A DNA stretch of 64,000 nucleotides from Phylloscopus collybita (GCA_027886175.1 JAJNNQ010000008.1:678501-742500), one strand, 5' to 3'; shown: positions 1 through 14,922, numbered from the stretch's first letter. Numbers and translations: made by a program. Notes: generated by a model not told the origin, from the letters alone.

Positions 1-3000
1 GCAGGTCAGGCAGCAGCTGGACAGAGCTGGACGAGCTTCTGCGGTGAGAGGCATTGGAAAGTGGCCGTTCAGCAAAACCAAGCTCCAATCTCTGCACCCA
101 GCACCATGCCGGGGTCAGGACAGTGCTGTCTGCCCCTGGCTGTCTGAGATTCCTTTCTTTTTCTGGAGAAAAAGGTGTCTTGAAGGCAGTCACTTCAGCC
201 CTGCCTTGAGTCCTTCTTTGGTGGTGAGAATCGCCCAGTGATGCTGTGCAAGAAAACAGAAATTCCAAGAGGTTCACAACCTCAAAATGATGAAAAGCAA
301 CTGAAAAGGTACAAAAGTTCCAGGTTATGCAAGTGTTTGAAGTGATGCTGCAGGTATCCTGGTATGTTACACAGTGGTTGTGCTTTCTCAGAAGAGAAAT
401 TGTAGCGCTAATTCACCCCGTGAATTTAACTTGTCTGAAATTTCTCTTTGCTTGAGTTTCTTGGTTGTAAAAGGTTATACATTAGGAAATGTAATCATAG
501 GGAAAATTAATGAAATTCACGACTGAGGAGAGGTGGGGAACCTTCACCTCTGAGAAGGCCAGGAGAAAATGGTCTAACGAGGAAGGTTTCTGGCATTTCT
601 GATCCTGCCCTTGTGCACAGGGATGGAGGATCATCTTCCTAAATTCTCTTTCTACCTCATTTTCTCTCAGTGGCCAGCCACATACCAGCCTGAGAAGGGA
701 CTTCCCAGGAATAGGTAATATTTAAAGAGCACCAGGAAATCCTCAGTATTCAAAGAGAATGTGTCCCAGGAACTGTTAATTTTGCTCTCACCCAGTTCTT
801 GGATTTGGCATATTGCACACCACTGGAGCATTTCCTTTCCTTGTGTGCAGCAGAGGAAGAGGCAGAGGAAGCAGGAGCAGGCAGGGATCCACTGAAGGCC
901 ACACTCCTCTGGCAGAGTCCATAGCCTCTCACTCCTGACATTTATATTGGCTCCACTGCAACACCACACTCTGAGCATGGGATTCACCCTGCCTAGCTTT
1001 AAATGCCTACAATGATTTTTCTCTTCCCAAACTTGCTCAGATGAATTATACCTCAGAAGAAAACCCTTCTCCCTGTTTGCTGTGGAGGGAATAGAGCCAA
1101 GGGCTGCCCAGCACAGCACTGGAAGACACACTAAGGTGGGCAGGATGGGTCCCTGCTGCCCAGTTCTGCTTGGGAACACTTTGTCTGTACTGTGATCCTT
1201 GGAATAAAATCAAGTTTCCACAAGGCATAGCCTCGTGGCAAAAGCATCTAACTTAAAGGATGCACAAATCACTTTGGAGCAGCAGAATCCATAAAAACTC
1301 GTTACCAGTGCCCTGTTGTCTGGAAATTGAGCTCTGGCGTGAGTTTTCTGATGCCTGGTGAGAGCTAAACTAACACTTCAAAGGCTTTGCCAGCAAGCTG
1401 GTATAAAAACTGCAGAAACAAAATATATCTAAGAGTGTCCCCCTCAGCCAAATTTGACCGAAGTCAGCTCCTGGGTTCAAAATGCTCACAAGCACAAAAT
1501 GCACTGCAGTGTTGGTTTGATTTCTGCTAAAACCAAATGGAAATGAGATTCTGACTCTCCTGAAGTCAATCACATTTCTGTGCCCAGGAGTTTCCTCAGA
1601 GCAAACCTGAAATTATTTCTTTCCACAACACGAGGATGTTGCCAACTGAGCTCTTTGGAACTGTAAACACTTCCCCATCATGCTTTATTTTCCCATTATC
1701 TTGAGTGCTCATAAACCTATTGTCTTAATTTTAATAAGATTACATACAGTTTGGTATAAATGCCTTCTATCCATCACTATATTAGAGAAAAGAGAAACAA
1801 TAATAACTTAATTATCTCTTATGCAGAAACTAATTATAATTCTCTGGATTCATAATCAATACTTTAAAGCTGTTCTATCTCAGAGAACAGTTTGTCAATA
1901 TTTTATATACTGTTAATAATTCATGGGTTTATTACACAATCAAAGGGGAATCCAACTGCAGAAGGTCTCAGCACAAGAGGAAAGAGCAGAGGGAAAGATG
2001 AAATGGAAGAATGCAGAACCTGCAGAGTAGGAGGTGAGGGGGAGGTGGACAGCTGCCCTTAGACACACCACATACCCGCCTGCTCCACCTCTGATCTGCA
2101 GGGGTAAGGATGTGTTTGGACAACAGAAGAGTTGGTTAGAGGAAAGAAATACACCAAAAATCCCCACTGAAAGAACCAGCTAGAAGGGAAAACAGCATTT
2201 TTTCAAGTGTGGTGTCAAAAATTAGTATTTCCACTGGGAGTTGTGCATTGGGTAGTGTAGGAGAGAAGGAATGAGAGATGCCCCATTTGAGAGACAATCA
2301 GCATTGTCCTGGCTCAACTGTATCATCAGCTCTGTCCTAAAAAATGCAGAGACATAAATTACAGTCTCCTTTCTTAATATCCTCCTGTCTTGAGCCAAAC
2401 ACTTGTCCCACACTTGTCCTTTGTTGCTGCAGTGCTGGAAATGTTGACTCCACTGTCCAAATGCCTGAGCCCAAATCACCCAGGATGACGCAGTCTCTCA
2501 GAAACCCCTGCAGGGATCACCTCAGGAAGTACAAAAACTGCCTAAAACCAGAGGCATGTGCAAGCACAATCTCTGTGATGTGAGAAAAACAATGTGAAAT
2601 ATTAATTATGATGATCTAATCGGCATTTGAAAGAGCTCATCATCACCTTTTGAAGAAGAGAGAACCCAAAAAATGTAGGAAAAAAGAGCTCCTCAGGTCA
2701 GCCTGAACATTTGCAGTCCCATGCGTGGGAAAGCACTCTTGCTGAAAATAAGATGTTACAGTCATGAGGACTTGGAACCAAAATGGGGAAAGTGTTGGCT
2801 GTGATCCGGAGCAATTAGGGACAGCTGCCTGTGCTAGTGGGCTAATGTGTGCTGTAGGAGAATGCAGAGCCTGCTGCTGCAGAGAGGCAGCTCTGGAATC
2901 TGCACTGAGAGGTGATCAAAGAGGATTTCTGCCTCCCAAAGTCTAAGCTGGTGCAGCAGTGGAATCAAGATTTCCTTACCAAAGGGAAGCCCAGCAGTGA

Positions 3001-5950
3001 AGCAGCAAACGCCCTTGTTGGTCTGAGAGTGTGGCTGTCACCCTCAAAGTGCTGCTGCAGAGTCCAGCACACAAACCCATCCTCTCCATCAGTTTGTTTT
3101 ATTTGGTGAGTGCAGCACTGGGTTTGCATGGCAAGGTTCTGGTAGCAGGGGGAGTTGCAAGGGTCACTTCTGGGAGAAGCTGCCAGAAGCTCCCCGTGTC
3201 CCACAGAGCCAATGCAGGCTGAGGCCGAGGGATGGTTGGTAGCAGCTCTGGGAGAACACATTTAAGCAGAGGAAAAAGCTGTTGTATAACAGCAGCTGCA
3301 GAAAGGAATGAGAATTTCTCAGAGAAACAGCTCTGCAGACACTGAGATCAGTGAAGAAGGAGGAGAAGCTGCTCCATCCACCAGAGCAGAGATTACCATG
3401 GTGATGCAGCCCATGATGAGGCAGCTGTGTCCCTGCAGCCCACGAAGGAGCAGAGACCCACCTGCAGATCCTGGAGAACCCCACATCAGAGCAGCTGGGT
3501 GCCCAGAGGGAGTCTGTGACCCACCACAGTGGGAATGCTCTCTATTTTTTCTCTCTTGGCATTTGTACTGCTCCTCATGAGGAGCAGTTTTGGTAGGTCA
3601 GTAGAACAGGCTGGGACAGAGTAGTTCTCACTGCACACTGACATTTTTGTTTTGATTACATTCTTCTTTTCACATCATTATCAACTTCTGTAAGTGTCTA
3701 TAAAATAGGTGCAGGATAGTAAAATCTTGGGAGTAAGTAAAAGGACATTGTGCTAAATGAGTTCTGCCTTTGATGCTATTATCTCTAAATCGGCAGAGAT
3801 TACTCAGGCTAGGGGCTTTTAGAATCATAAGTGGCTGAGATCATTTCTCAGTTCATCATCCTATTAGCCATAATGAGAAAATACTTCTAAATATGAAGAT
3901 TACTCTTCCAAAAGATCCCTTGTGAACAAATCCCCAGGCGCTGACAATATTTATTAACTCTTTTAACTCTTTTCTTTCTGCATGGAAGGGACTGAGAGAA
4001 ACTCAAAATCTTCAAGGATTATCCTGAAACATTCAGTACCTCTGAATTTGCTATCATTCTCCTGGGACCCATTTGGCTCTGCACTCCCATCTCTAACAGA
4101 ACTTGTTTAGCTTCCACCTCTGCAGCTTCTTCCCTGCAGTTATGTAAATCCAGCTGCTGGGGCTGAACCTGAAGTGCCATAAAACCTTTTAAAATTTCAT
4201 TTCATTATTTTTGAGTGGGTCTGTTTATGCTGATATTAAGTTTCCTTTGCATCAAGCATAAGTTTTGCTGTCTCTCCAGCCAATGATTTCTGCTTGCAAG
4301 CTTGAAAAAATGACAGCTCCCTTCCCTGCCCAAATTGGGAACACCCTCAGCGTAAACGTGATGAAGCTTCCCTGTCATTCCTTCATTTTCCCACACCTTT
4401 ACTGACTCGTTTCCTCATTGTATGGGTAGAATTACTGGGTTTATTTATTGGGCTGCACATTCCTAAGAACCTGTTTAATGCACAGTTTCATGAGACAGTT
4501 TGCATGGAATATAAACTTCATATTCCAGCTCTCGAGTAACAGATTCCTTTTACCTTGCACTGACTAGCACACAAGTCTCTAAAGCAATACCTTCTTTTTC
4601 TGCTGGGCAAGGTGAGATTTCAGCATACCACACCTAGGAGCTAATCCCATCTGGGAAGGCTGCTGCTGAGTTTGGTCCCGTTGCATTTCCGAGGAAGAAG
4701 CTCAGGTCTGTGATTAGGGAGCTGATTAGGTGTCAAAAGCTTCCATACAGTGGTGAAGGTCCCTTGCAACACCATTTTACTTCTGTTTCTGCTATCTGCA
4801 TTACAGAATTCCCCTCTAATGTCCATTTACTCAGATAGTAAAAATCAAACAAAGTCACTCATATCCTGGCTGAGCTATGAGTGACTGGGCATCTCAGAAG
4901 TTTCACAAAATCTTCTGCATTTCACTGCAGGAATTACCCTCCTCAGGTTGGCCAAATCAGTGCCATATTTTCATTTCTGCAAACCATACTTCTGTAAATC
5001 ACAGAGATAATGTCTTTTCCTTTTACAACACAGCAGGAAGCAAATGCAAATGAGGTTTTCTTCTCCAGGTGAACTGGGGTATTCTGCATGTTCTATAAAG
5101 AGCCTCCAGCTCCTGCCCTGCTTTGCTACCGTTTTCTTAACCTGCTTTCATAGCAAATCACCTGTGCTGATCTAATTATTTATTACAACTTGTGTGGTGG
5201 TGAAGTATTTATTGTCAGAGATCTGCATCTGCAAACAGCACATGATGTTTGCAAATGTCTTATTTCAGAAGTGCTCGAACGATTTTACGGGCAAGCACCA
5301 GCCCGGGTGTTAACAAGCAGCTCTTTGATGGCAGTTTATGACAGACTTTTCTTGTACCATCACAAAAGTTGAAAGAGTCTCCTGTTAGCACCATGTCATA
5401 CCAGAAGCCTGAGGTTTACTTGCTGAAATCATTTAGTGATATTAAACATCAGTAGCAAGAATTTACAAAAAGAGAAAGACTGTAAGATAGTGTGAAGGGT
5501 GAATTATTTCACAATTGCTTCCTGCGTGATCTTTACTCTTTCATCCACAGCATTTTCTGTCAGCTGCTGGCAGAGGCAGCACAGTGGGTTAGAAGGACCC
5601 TCATCCAAGCCACTTTGACAGCCACATTCATCAAAAATAGATACTGGTTATTTGTCTGCTCTTTCATTCTTTCATCAGGAAATAATTTTCCAGTTGTCTC
5701 TCCATGCAGCTCCACAACTGCAGCTAAAATACATTGCAAAATGCCAACATTTAGAAAAACATCCCTGGAACTATCAATGTCTCCTGGATCTGTTTCCCCC
5801 ACAGTTTTGCACACATATGTACATGTGATGATGAGAAGTTTATGCATTATGAAGCTCAGTTTTTACATTAGATGTGGGGGTTTTAACATAGCTGTTTTAC
5901 TTCATGCTGTCTTGTCATACAAAGTCTTTGAAATTCTGTGTGTCATTCTG
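1..5950. other. Gene-free AT-rich flank
   Basis: I see no supported gene here. The longest open frames (for example 667-1179 on the minus strand and 5492-5968 on the plus strand) lack recognisable domains, a CpG-island promoter or a consistent splice structure, and overlap open frames on the other strand. The stretch is mostly unique sequence. AT-rich segments such as 2585-2660 look like non-coding conserved DNA, but that is only an impression from composition. In human the side of MPHOSPH6 away from HSD17B2 leads to CDH13; no cadherin exon was recognised. Confidence 0.6.
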
Positions 5951-5953
5951 GGA

Positions 5954-5989
5954 GATATATATATATAGATATAGATATAGATATAGATA

Positions 5990-6062
<73 letters not shown>
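5954..6062. repeat. Compound microsatellite (AT/GATATA)n-(T)38-(GT)16
   Basis: Three simple repeats are fused without spacer. An AT/GATATA array covers 5954-5991, an uninterrupted run of 38 T covers 5993-6030, and 16 GT dinucleotides cover 6031-6062. All are read directly from the sequence. Runs this long and pure are expected to be length-variable and are also prone to sequencing error, so exact copy number should not be trusted. Confidence 0.97.
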
Positions 6063-6065
<3 letters not shown>

Positions 6066-7438
6066 AAATTTATTTCCTTTGCTTAGGCAGAGATGGATAA
6101 ATCAACAGGGCCACACATCACACATTTTGGCTTCTTTGAGAGAGTCACATTTTCTCTGTAAGTGCTGTACATTGCATTGGATGCCAGAGCTCAGGTTTTG
6201 TTTTCTTCTTGTGCAAAAAAACCCACCCTCCTAAATAGTAAATATCCATTTATTTACACCTTACTGGCATTTAAGATGAAAGTTGTCCCAGAGATCCCAA
6301 GGTGGGACTGACAGAATACAGATCCTGTTACACCCCTGCAAAGAATCCTCACATTAACCTGAGATTACTTTTTTTCTGAGCCATGTTATTGTTGCTTTCT
6401 GAATTTAGGGTTATATATAAATCAGCCAATTTCAGCTGCATTTAAGAGCCAGTGCTATTTCACTTTTCCTGTGTCTTGAAACCCTCCATAAAGCACATTA
6501 ATTATTCTTAAAATAACAGCAATAATAAAATAAATAGTCCATGTATTTTCTCAAGCAAACATTTTTTATAATTTCAGAATATCTTGTTTAATCACCATTA
6601 TCCAGACATTTAAAATAAAGTCTTTCAGGGAAGATGTCTTCATACTAAAGAATATTTTAAATTGATTTTTCTATTTTTCATTAAGATTCGCCTGAAAAAA
6701 AAACAAAGATTGCTTTTCAGTATAGACAGGCTCCCAACATGTGCTGCCAAAATCTGTGCTTGTCACTTTTTTGGTGGAAATAGCTGTTTTAGAGCTGTTT
6801 ATATATTATCAAAATTAGGTTCCAAAATGAGCTGCAGTATCTATTAAAAAGGGGGATAATATTATTTTAGAGAAACTAATTGGAAACTTGTTTTTAGCTA
6901 AAGCAGTTATTATTTCCATTATGACAAGCTGGAAGCAGATGAAATTCACCTTTATCTTCTGCAGCCTGGTGTTTCACACTATTTATTCAAACCGAAATTA
7001 AAACCTGAGAAAATCCCAGCGAGACATTTTGCACCAGTTAAAGATTATTCTTCTGGAAAAGAACTCTTGCCCAACAATTTCATTATGTTGTTACAAACAT
7101 ATTTATTATAAAGGGGGGATACATCAGTTAAAATATATCTGGCCTTTCATATCTCCCTCTACCCTTAATAAAAAAAAAAATAGTTTAGCATTGTACTTTT
7201 CTAAGGAAACTAAATTTAGGGAAATGAGCACCTGAAGGAAGGGTGGTGCAGCACAAGGAAAACCCATGGGAAAATAGGTTCTGCCAAATGTGGGAACCAA
7301 CTGGGCCCTCCCAGTGCTGGGTAAGGGCAGAGTCCAGGCAGCCCATGCAAGAGAAGAAGACAAAAATCTCTGCTTGGACATTGCATGGGAGCAGAGGGAC
7401 AATGTTGATCCCGCACATTGCACAATTAAAAATAACAC

Positions 7439-7439
<1 letters not shown>

Positions 7440-7483
<44 letters not shown>
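7440..7483 (+). repeat. (A)44 tract
   Basis: There are 44 consecutive A residues. The 200 bases upstream (7220-7439) do not resemble CR1, a tRNA-derived SINE or a recognisable spliced transcript, and I found no convincing flanking target-site duplication. It is therefore called as a homopolymer and not as the tail of a retrocopy. Confidence 0.93.
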
Positions 7484-7484
<1 letters not shown>

Positions 7485-10400
7485 CAGCTGGATGCAAACT
7501 TTGCCACTTTGCCAAGGGCTGCACACACAGGTGTTGTCCTTGGGTGAGATTAAAGCTCTGAATCCTGGCCCCCTTGTGAGGAGTGCCCCACACAAAGCCA
7601 CTGGATCCACGGGGTGCACGGCCCGGCAGCGGCATTGGCAAAGCATCACCTGCACACGGAAGCAGTGGGGTGAAAAATTGTTTTCTACTCTACTGACTAA
7701 AGTATAATAAAAGGGATAAGGTCACAGGGGTGCAGGCTACTTTTCATGTTTTGAAGAAATTTGTTCCAGAAGTGTAAAACGATAATTGCATGAGGAAAGG
7801 GTGGTTAATAATTTTCCGTATTAATTCAAACGCACAAAAGTTAATTGCGGTTTGGCGGTATGAGATATACAAATTAGGAGAGTTTAATTCTGCTAATCCT
7901 CAGTTTAAGTTGCAGGGTATTGAATATAAATATGATTGTCTCACAAAGGGATGAATCCTGCCTCCACCAAAGCCAGTAGGAGCTTTCCCTTGGCTTCAGG
8001 AGGAGCTGGGTTCAGTCCCACGTGTCTGGGTTAGCTGTGCATGGATGAGAGAACTGGCTCAGGGAAAGGGAGACTAACATGATTTTTCTCTCAGAATATG
8101 GGCCAAAAATTCCTTGGAGATCCTGAAAAACTTTGGAAAACTTCCACAGCCCTGCTATTCAATTCAATCAGCTATTTTTGGCTACTCCCATGCACTGTGG
8201 ATGAAGTTGAGTTCTCTGTGGTTTTCCATTTCCCACTTCATTGTCTGACTGATCAAAGAGCCAATGCCAAAAACCCCTAAAATTCAAGGGCTGTAACACA
8301 GCCTGTGCCATTTCACATTCAACAGCCTGCAACAGTCCATCAGCTTGACCAAACTCTTCTCCTTCCCTGAATGCTGTTGCCATTACTTGTTTTATACATC
8401 TCCTTTGAAAACATGTCAGACATGTCCCTTTAGCCCTTCCTCCTGTGAGTAAACTCTGGGAGATGAGAAGAAAGCCAAGCAAACTTACTGCCAGAGGCTG
8501 AATATTCTAGCTGAAAACATTGCTGTAGGCTTCAGTGGATGCAGGATGAGGGATGATGCAGTTCAGACCTCTGAGGCGCTGCATGTTTTAAGGACAATTC
8601 TTGTCTTTGAACACCTCTAAAATGGCAATAAAGCTATTTGTCCGTCTTTGCAAAGTATTTGCATAGTTTGTATAGATGAGAAGTGTAATTTAAGGCTGAT
8701 CAAGTGAGAAGGATTTAGTCTCTTATGGTGTGATATATCTGGGCCAAGTAGCCTGCCATCATTTGATTTGAATTCATGTGCACAAATGATGTGATATAAA
8801 TAATACAATGATGAGTCCAATCAGAAATGTATATTGCTTGAAAATACCCATTTAGTTTGAAATATTGCAAGGAAATCAATCCAGGATCCCTGCAGACTTT
8901 AATAAGAACACAAGTTACCACATACACCTGATGTGAGCCAAACCCCCTCATTCTGAGTTCAGTTATCGCTGACCTTTCAGTCATTAATCATCAATTTCAG
9001 GGGAAAAGCTGAACCCAGAGTGTTTTCCAAACACTTCCCCTGCCTTCCTGGTGATGATTATTATATGCTGTTCTAATTAAACAGCTTAATTTACATCTCC
9101 CATCATGAGAGGATATGAGCACCAGAGCAGATTTATCTCTCTGGATTGCTTCCCTCAGTCACTATGAGGCTGCAGCAGCATTTCCCCCCTGGACCTTCAA
9201 AAACGCAGCAACAGAGATGCTCTGTGATTCTGAGGGAAATAATTTTGATGTCACAAGAAATGTCATTAAAACAACTGCAGTCTTTTAATAAGCTCCTTCT
9301 TGGGAGGATGGATTTTCAGCTTCTTCGCATCAGTGCTCGGCAGAGTAACTACAGGGAAGCTTTGTGCCCATGTCCCTGTTACGAAATCCATTTCTTGAGG
9401 GTTTATAATTACAACATAAAAATTTACTTTAGTCTGAAGCTCTGGATATAGTTTCTCAGATGGGGAGGAAATATTGCTGGCTGAACTTGGTTTAAATCAA
9501 TTTTGAGTTTCAAGAATACAAAAAATAATAAGGTTTGTGGGTTTTATATGCTTTTTCTGTGGTTCTATAATTCAGAAAGAAATCACTTTGTAGAATAAAG
9601 TGTCATGTTTGTTTATACAGCAAAGCGGGAGAAAAAAAATAACACAGATAAAACTTTTTATAGTGGCTAGTGAAAATCCTCAGAAATTCATTTTCTCGAA
9701 GAATTTCCCTATAGTGTCCTCAGACCAAAGCCTTGCCCTGAATAGATATGATAACGCGTTTTGCAGGAACTCAGTGGGTTGTGGAGAGCGCTTTAAAGCA
9801 GCTGGAGAAATAAGGGATGGAAGCTCCTGCATCAGATAAAATTGGTCTGCTTTGTTCCCACACCCTGGACAGCAGAAGGGTCACAGATGGGCAAAGGGGC
9901 AAAAGGCATTGCTGGGACACCCTGGCCCTGTGGCTGGGCACAGGACAGAGATGTGTTCAATCAAAACTGGCTCGTGCTTAGCTAATTCCAACAGGCATTT
10001 TCCTCATTCCCACATTACAGCGCTGAGGAGGAAAGCAGAATGTGCCCTTTTAAAGATTGCTAATAAAAACATCAATAACTGGGCTGCACACAAGTGAGAA
10101 TTCCCATTTATACTGGCATTGCCAAATGTCTTGCAATACTTAGCCTTTGGCTTTTATCAATAAAGAATTGGAATGGTGCTGTTAAACCGAAAAATTGGCG
10201 ACACGAGCAAAGCCCAGCAAACACAGACAGAGAAAAAAAAAAAAAAAACAGAAAACAAACCCTATAAATCTTAGTGTAATGTTTTTAATTTCATTTGGAA
10301 TTCAAAATCAAGTCAGTTTTATCCAATTAAGTATTATTCAGTCTGTCTTTGTCAGCTCTTCCCCATTAGACAAAGTGTTCCACCTCTCAATATTCTACTT

Positions 10401-13400
10401 CTGTGTCAAATTGACAGGGCCATTTTTCACACGGCAAGCTGAGATTAAGGTGATATTAAACCACTTTGCATACAACAACCAAAAGCATGCTGCAACAACA
10501 ACAAAAAAAAATTGCTATTTTCTTCTGCTGCTGTCATTAAGGATGCCCTTCCTAGCTAATCTGGTGGGTTCCTGAATATCTACAGCTCTCCTTGCCCCAG
10601 GGAATGCTGATATGATATTGCAGGTTTGGAAATTGTGTTTGGGCCCCTAATCATAACACTCTCTTGCTCCCATTAGCAGCTTTCAGCATAAAGCAGCAAG
10701 ATACAGCCAGTCCTAGGTAACCTCAGGGCCCACTAACAGGCACTGCAGGGGCTCCCCCAAAAGATTGCAAAAAAGATATATTTGCCACAGGTGAGCTTTT
10801 CCCTTACATTTCAAGGTAAGGAAAGAAAGTGTTTTTAACTAGTTCAGTTAAATTATAAATTTTAAGCTGACCACTAAGACTGCTTTAAAGTCAATCTCTA
10901 TTAGGAGAATTACCTCGGTGTGTGTTATTCCCACCTTGCAATGGCTCAAGTATGCCACTCCCACAAAATGATTGAATAAATGATCTTTAAAAAAAAAACA
11001 AAAAACCTTATCATGAAACATGGCTATAAAGGCGTTTGTCCTTCCTTCAACTTCAGGCTTTTAGTATTACTGATTCAGATTCCATATGTAAAGGAATATA
11101 TTGAGTATGTGCGTGGGTATAAGAGGAAGTATGTATATCTTCCACGCCTGGCTGAAATCCAAATGTGTTCCTAAATCTCACAGAAATTCTGCCCATCTGA
11201 CATCCTGGCAGTGTAGGAGCGTGTAACTGTGGGGAAAAGGGTGGGCTCTAAGGAGCAGACAGTGCTGTGCAGAGAGGTGCAGGGTTAATAACTTGATGAG
11301 GATGGTTTACTCCAACAGAAAGGCTGTCCAGGAGTTTAAAAGCTCCATCTCTGTAGCAGCTCTGGAAATCCTAGAGCAGGTGTTGGACATGAGATGGATC
11401 TTTGGGTAATCGAGTCTCAGCTTTCTGCTGTTGCACAATGTTTGGCTTCCTATCAGCTCAGTTCAGAGGTGCTCTCTGGTGCTAAAAGGCAGTGGAAATC
11501 AGGTTTTTCTGTAAATTTGGGCTGAAGTCATCAGGACTAAACTATGCAACCACAGCTCCTGCAACAACAAGGGCAAGAAAAAGACACAGGAGCACCATCA
11601 CAAAACTAATCACTTGCTATAGTCCCATGGCATGAAACAATCAATACACCACAAAACTTCACTGTTTGTCTACCATCTCTTTTCAATATTTTCCTTTTAA
11701 ATGTCATGGAAAGCTAAGCAGTCTGATTTTTCTGAGTGAGACTTCAAAAATGCATTTTTCTTCCTTAATAGGAAATTTCTCATGATCACTCCTGTGCTTC
11801 CTTTGGCAAAACAAAAGCGATATTCGCCCATATTAAAGCAGTGCTATGCAATGGTCCATTGCAAGAGAATTCAGGAAGAAAAATAAAAAAAGCAAACCGT
11901 AAGAAGGGTAGCCAGACAACAGATACACTTCCCAAATGAGGAAAAATGAGATTCTCTCTGGCGTTTTTCCCAGGGCAGGCCTAAGCCAGTAGCTTTTCCC
12001 ATTCTTTTACAATATTACTCCACTGCTTTTATTCACCTTTTAGACCCTGCAGTTTCTTAGCCACTATTGCATAAGGTCAGGGGAGGTTCATCTCTGCTGT
12101 ACAAAACTTTCAGACAGTGATTTTTTTTCCTCTCTCATACTCGGGTAACTTCGTAATGAAACGCTAACTTGGAACCCATAAATCCAGTTATTTTCAAATA
12201 AGTTTCAGATGGGCATCAGGACTTTAAGGGACATATTAAAAAGAAATGGATTTTTTCTGGGTTTGTCCAGTAGCATCCAGGACTCATAAAACTACATTAA
12301 ATATCAGCTTCACTTTTCACAATATTGCAGTGATGAAGAGCTAGCTCAAAATTGATTTATTGGTCTCTAAAAAGACAGATATATAAGGTTATTAAGTTAA
12401 TACGTCAATACGTGAAAAATCTATTACTTGGGCTTGTTAACATTCCTGTGTTGGTTAACAGTGGATATAAAAAGGACAAGACAGACCCCTCCCCTCTGAA
12501 ACAACTGCTCACAGACAAGGATTCAGCACGATGCCTTTTCCAGGACTTATCTACTTCTAGGATGGAGTCAGTGGGAAGCATCAGCTGATGTTTATTTGCT
12601 TCCAAAATTAAGTTTTGTATTTAGTCCATGTTCCAAAATGTGTACTCCATTTTTCCAACCCCAGTGTCTACAGTTGTACCAGGACCTGACATAGACTGAC
12701 ACATGTGTCTGAATTATTTGGCTAATTCTTTTTCCTACAAAGTTACAGGCAAGGAGAAGAAGTGAATGTTCAGTAATTGAAAATCAGGCATGAGCCAAAG
12801 TATGGATTTAAGGATATACATACATATACTTATATACATAGATGCATATTCAGAGAAAAGTGTTTCACTTCACAGATGTAAACAAAATCCTTTTTCAGTC
12901 AGAGAAAGCAAGGTTCTTGTGGTCCTTCATTTTGAATCCATTAGAGTTTTCAGTGATTTATGCATATGTAGAGTTTCTGTTGCAGTGGGTTTGCTTTTGT
13001 CACATCACCTCAATTTTCCTGATGAGTCGCTAATGAGAGGTCAATTACTTATGGAAATTAGAAAAACATTCATTGAGGAACTGGTCCGAGGCAAAGTGTG
13101 CTGCCCCATAATGTTTTGATATAAATCATTACGGCATTAATGAATATTTTACTCTTTTTCATTTTACAGCTTATTTCCCCAACCTATAAAATGGCCTTAA
13201 TATGATTTTGAAACAAACACAAGTAACTGTCCTAAAAACATAATCCTATTGTATTGATGATAACTGCAGAATATCTTTTTTTTTACTTTTGCTATAAATG
13301 GTTTGCTCAGGCAACAACATCTTGCTGTGAAACCTTCGGTGAACAGCGGTGTCAGGAACACCGGGTTTGCTGTGCTGAATCACAGCCCTGATCTGGCACC

Positions 13401-14922
13401 TGCCCCAGCTCCATTTCCAGGCACTGCATGGTGGGAAAAGGACATCCTGTACAGCACCTAGCTGGCTGGATCGAATCCAAACTGATGCTTTTAAATTGTC
13501 CTCCTGACCCCAGCTACCCAGCACTGCAGGAAAACATCCAGAGCCTGCAGCACCTCATCCTGACCCCACTGCTGGTGTATCCTACCTCCCTTTTTAGTTA
13601 AAGACCATCAAGAATTGGTGGCAGGTAAGAAGTTAAAACGTTCCCTTCACAATTTACCTTCTTTCTGGGCACCTATTTTGTGTTTTCTAAAGGTCTCAAA
13701 TGAATGGCATAGAAGCAGAAGAAAAGAGGCAGAAAAAATTCCAGGCGCCAAGATGGATAGTGGGTTAGTTGCAGTATTATGCAATTAAATTTAGAGGCCA
13801 GGGATATAATTCACTGCTGAAATTCAGCTTTGCTCCATCATAAGTTATTATTTCAGAGCAGAAGCTGAAATGGCCAGAAAGGGGAAAGTGTACAAGCAGA
13901 AGTATAATTGGACTTCAGCATTTCATATTGATACCCTGAGATTTCCACTGCTAAGCACTGTTTCAGAGTCTGACCAGGGTAACACTGCAGTGTAAGATCT
14001 CCCATATTCAGGCCATTAGATTATCCTGTTTCCCCTGCAGGCACCGTAAATCAAAAGCAAAAGACATCCTGTTATGTTCTGGAGGACAGTTTTGTTGGCC
14101 TTTCTTTTCAAACACAATCTGAACACACATGTTTTTTATGTGAGTCTCATTTACTTCAGCTTTACTTTCTTGAATACAGATTTAAACTGGGGGGAGTGAA
14201 GGAAAGTAAAAAAAAAAAAAAAAGCAGACCTTGAAACCCAGCAGTTATCCACAGGAAGGTGGTAGCTGGTTAAATAAAAAAAAAAAAAAAAAAAAATATG
14301 AATGCATCATCACGTAGATGTGATTTTCTCCATTTTTAAAGAATTCCAAGGTCTTTGTTCCTTTGAACCAGGCTCAGCCTGGACTTAGGTGAAACCCCTA
14401 CAGGTTTTTGACTCAGAACCCATCATTCTGGTGCAAAGAAATCCATCATGTGTATTAAGGGGTTGGTCCAAAGTGCAGTGCTGCCACTTACTCTTAATAT
14501 CACATTGGGTGGCACTCATTTTATGTTTCTAATTCCCTCTCCCTCCCTTCCTTCCTGCTTGGAAAGATAAACATGTGAACAACAATGAGGTGTCCGACTA
14601 CTAATCGAAAGCAATATAGTTCTGCACAGATTAGCTCTGTGATGGAATAAAGAAGTGAGCATGGATCTAAGCACCCTCTCTTCATATCATAGCCTTCATG
14701 TTGTTTTCAGGAGCATTTTTGTCAGGCAGTGATGAAAGGCTGAGAACAAAGTGAACAAAATTTCCTTTTACTGCTTAAAAATTCTCAGCTTCTTTGCTAT
14801 ATCAAAACGCTGTCTCTTTAAACAAATCGCATGGTTAAAAATGCCAAGTTATAATTCAGCAACTAACTCTGAAAATGACAATTTAATCAATCAGAACCAA
14901 CCCTCCTGAAAAAGAGAGGTGG

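Noticed and set aside
667..1179. Minus-strand 170-residue open frame
   Set aside because: No domain, no promoter island and no conserved-looking segments. It is consistent with a chance frame.
5560..5847. Minus-strand 95-residue frame with a protein-like composition
   Set aside because: It looked plausible by eye, but an overlapping frame is open on the other strand, no good splice sites bracket it, and I recognise no family.
7124..7707. Several open frames through the (A)44 tract, and the tract as a processed-pseudogene tail
   Set aside because: The frames are poly-Lys or poly-Phe artefacts. No parent transcript, target-site duplication or SINE body was recognised beside the tract.
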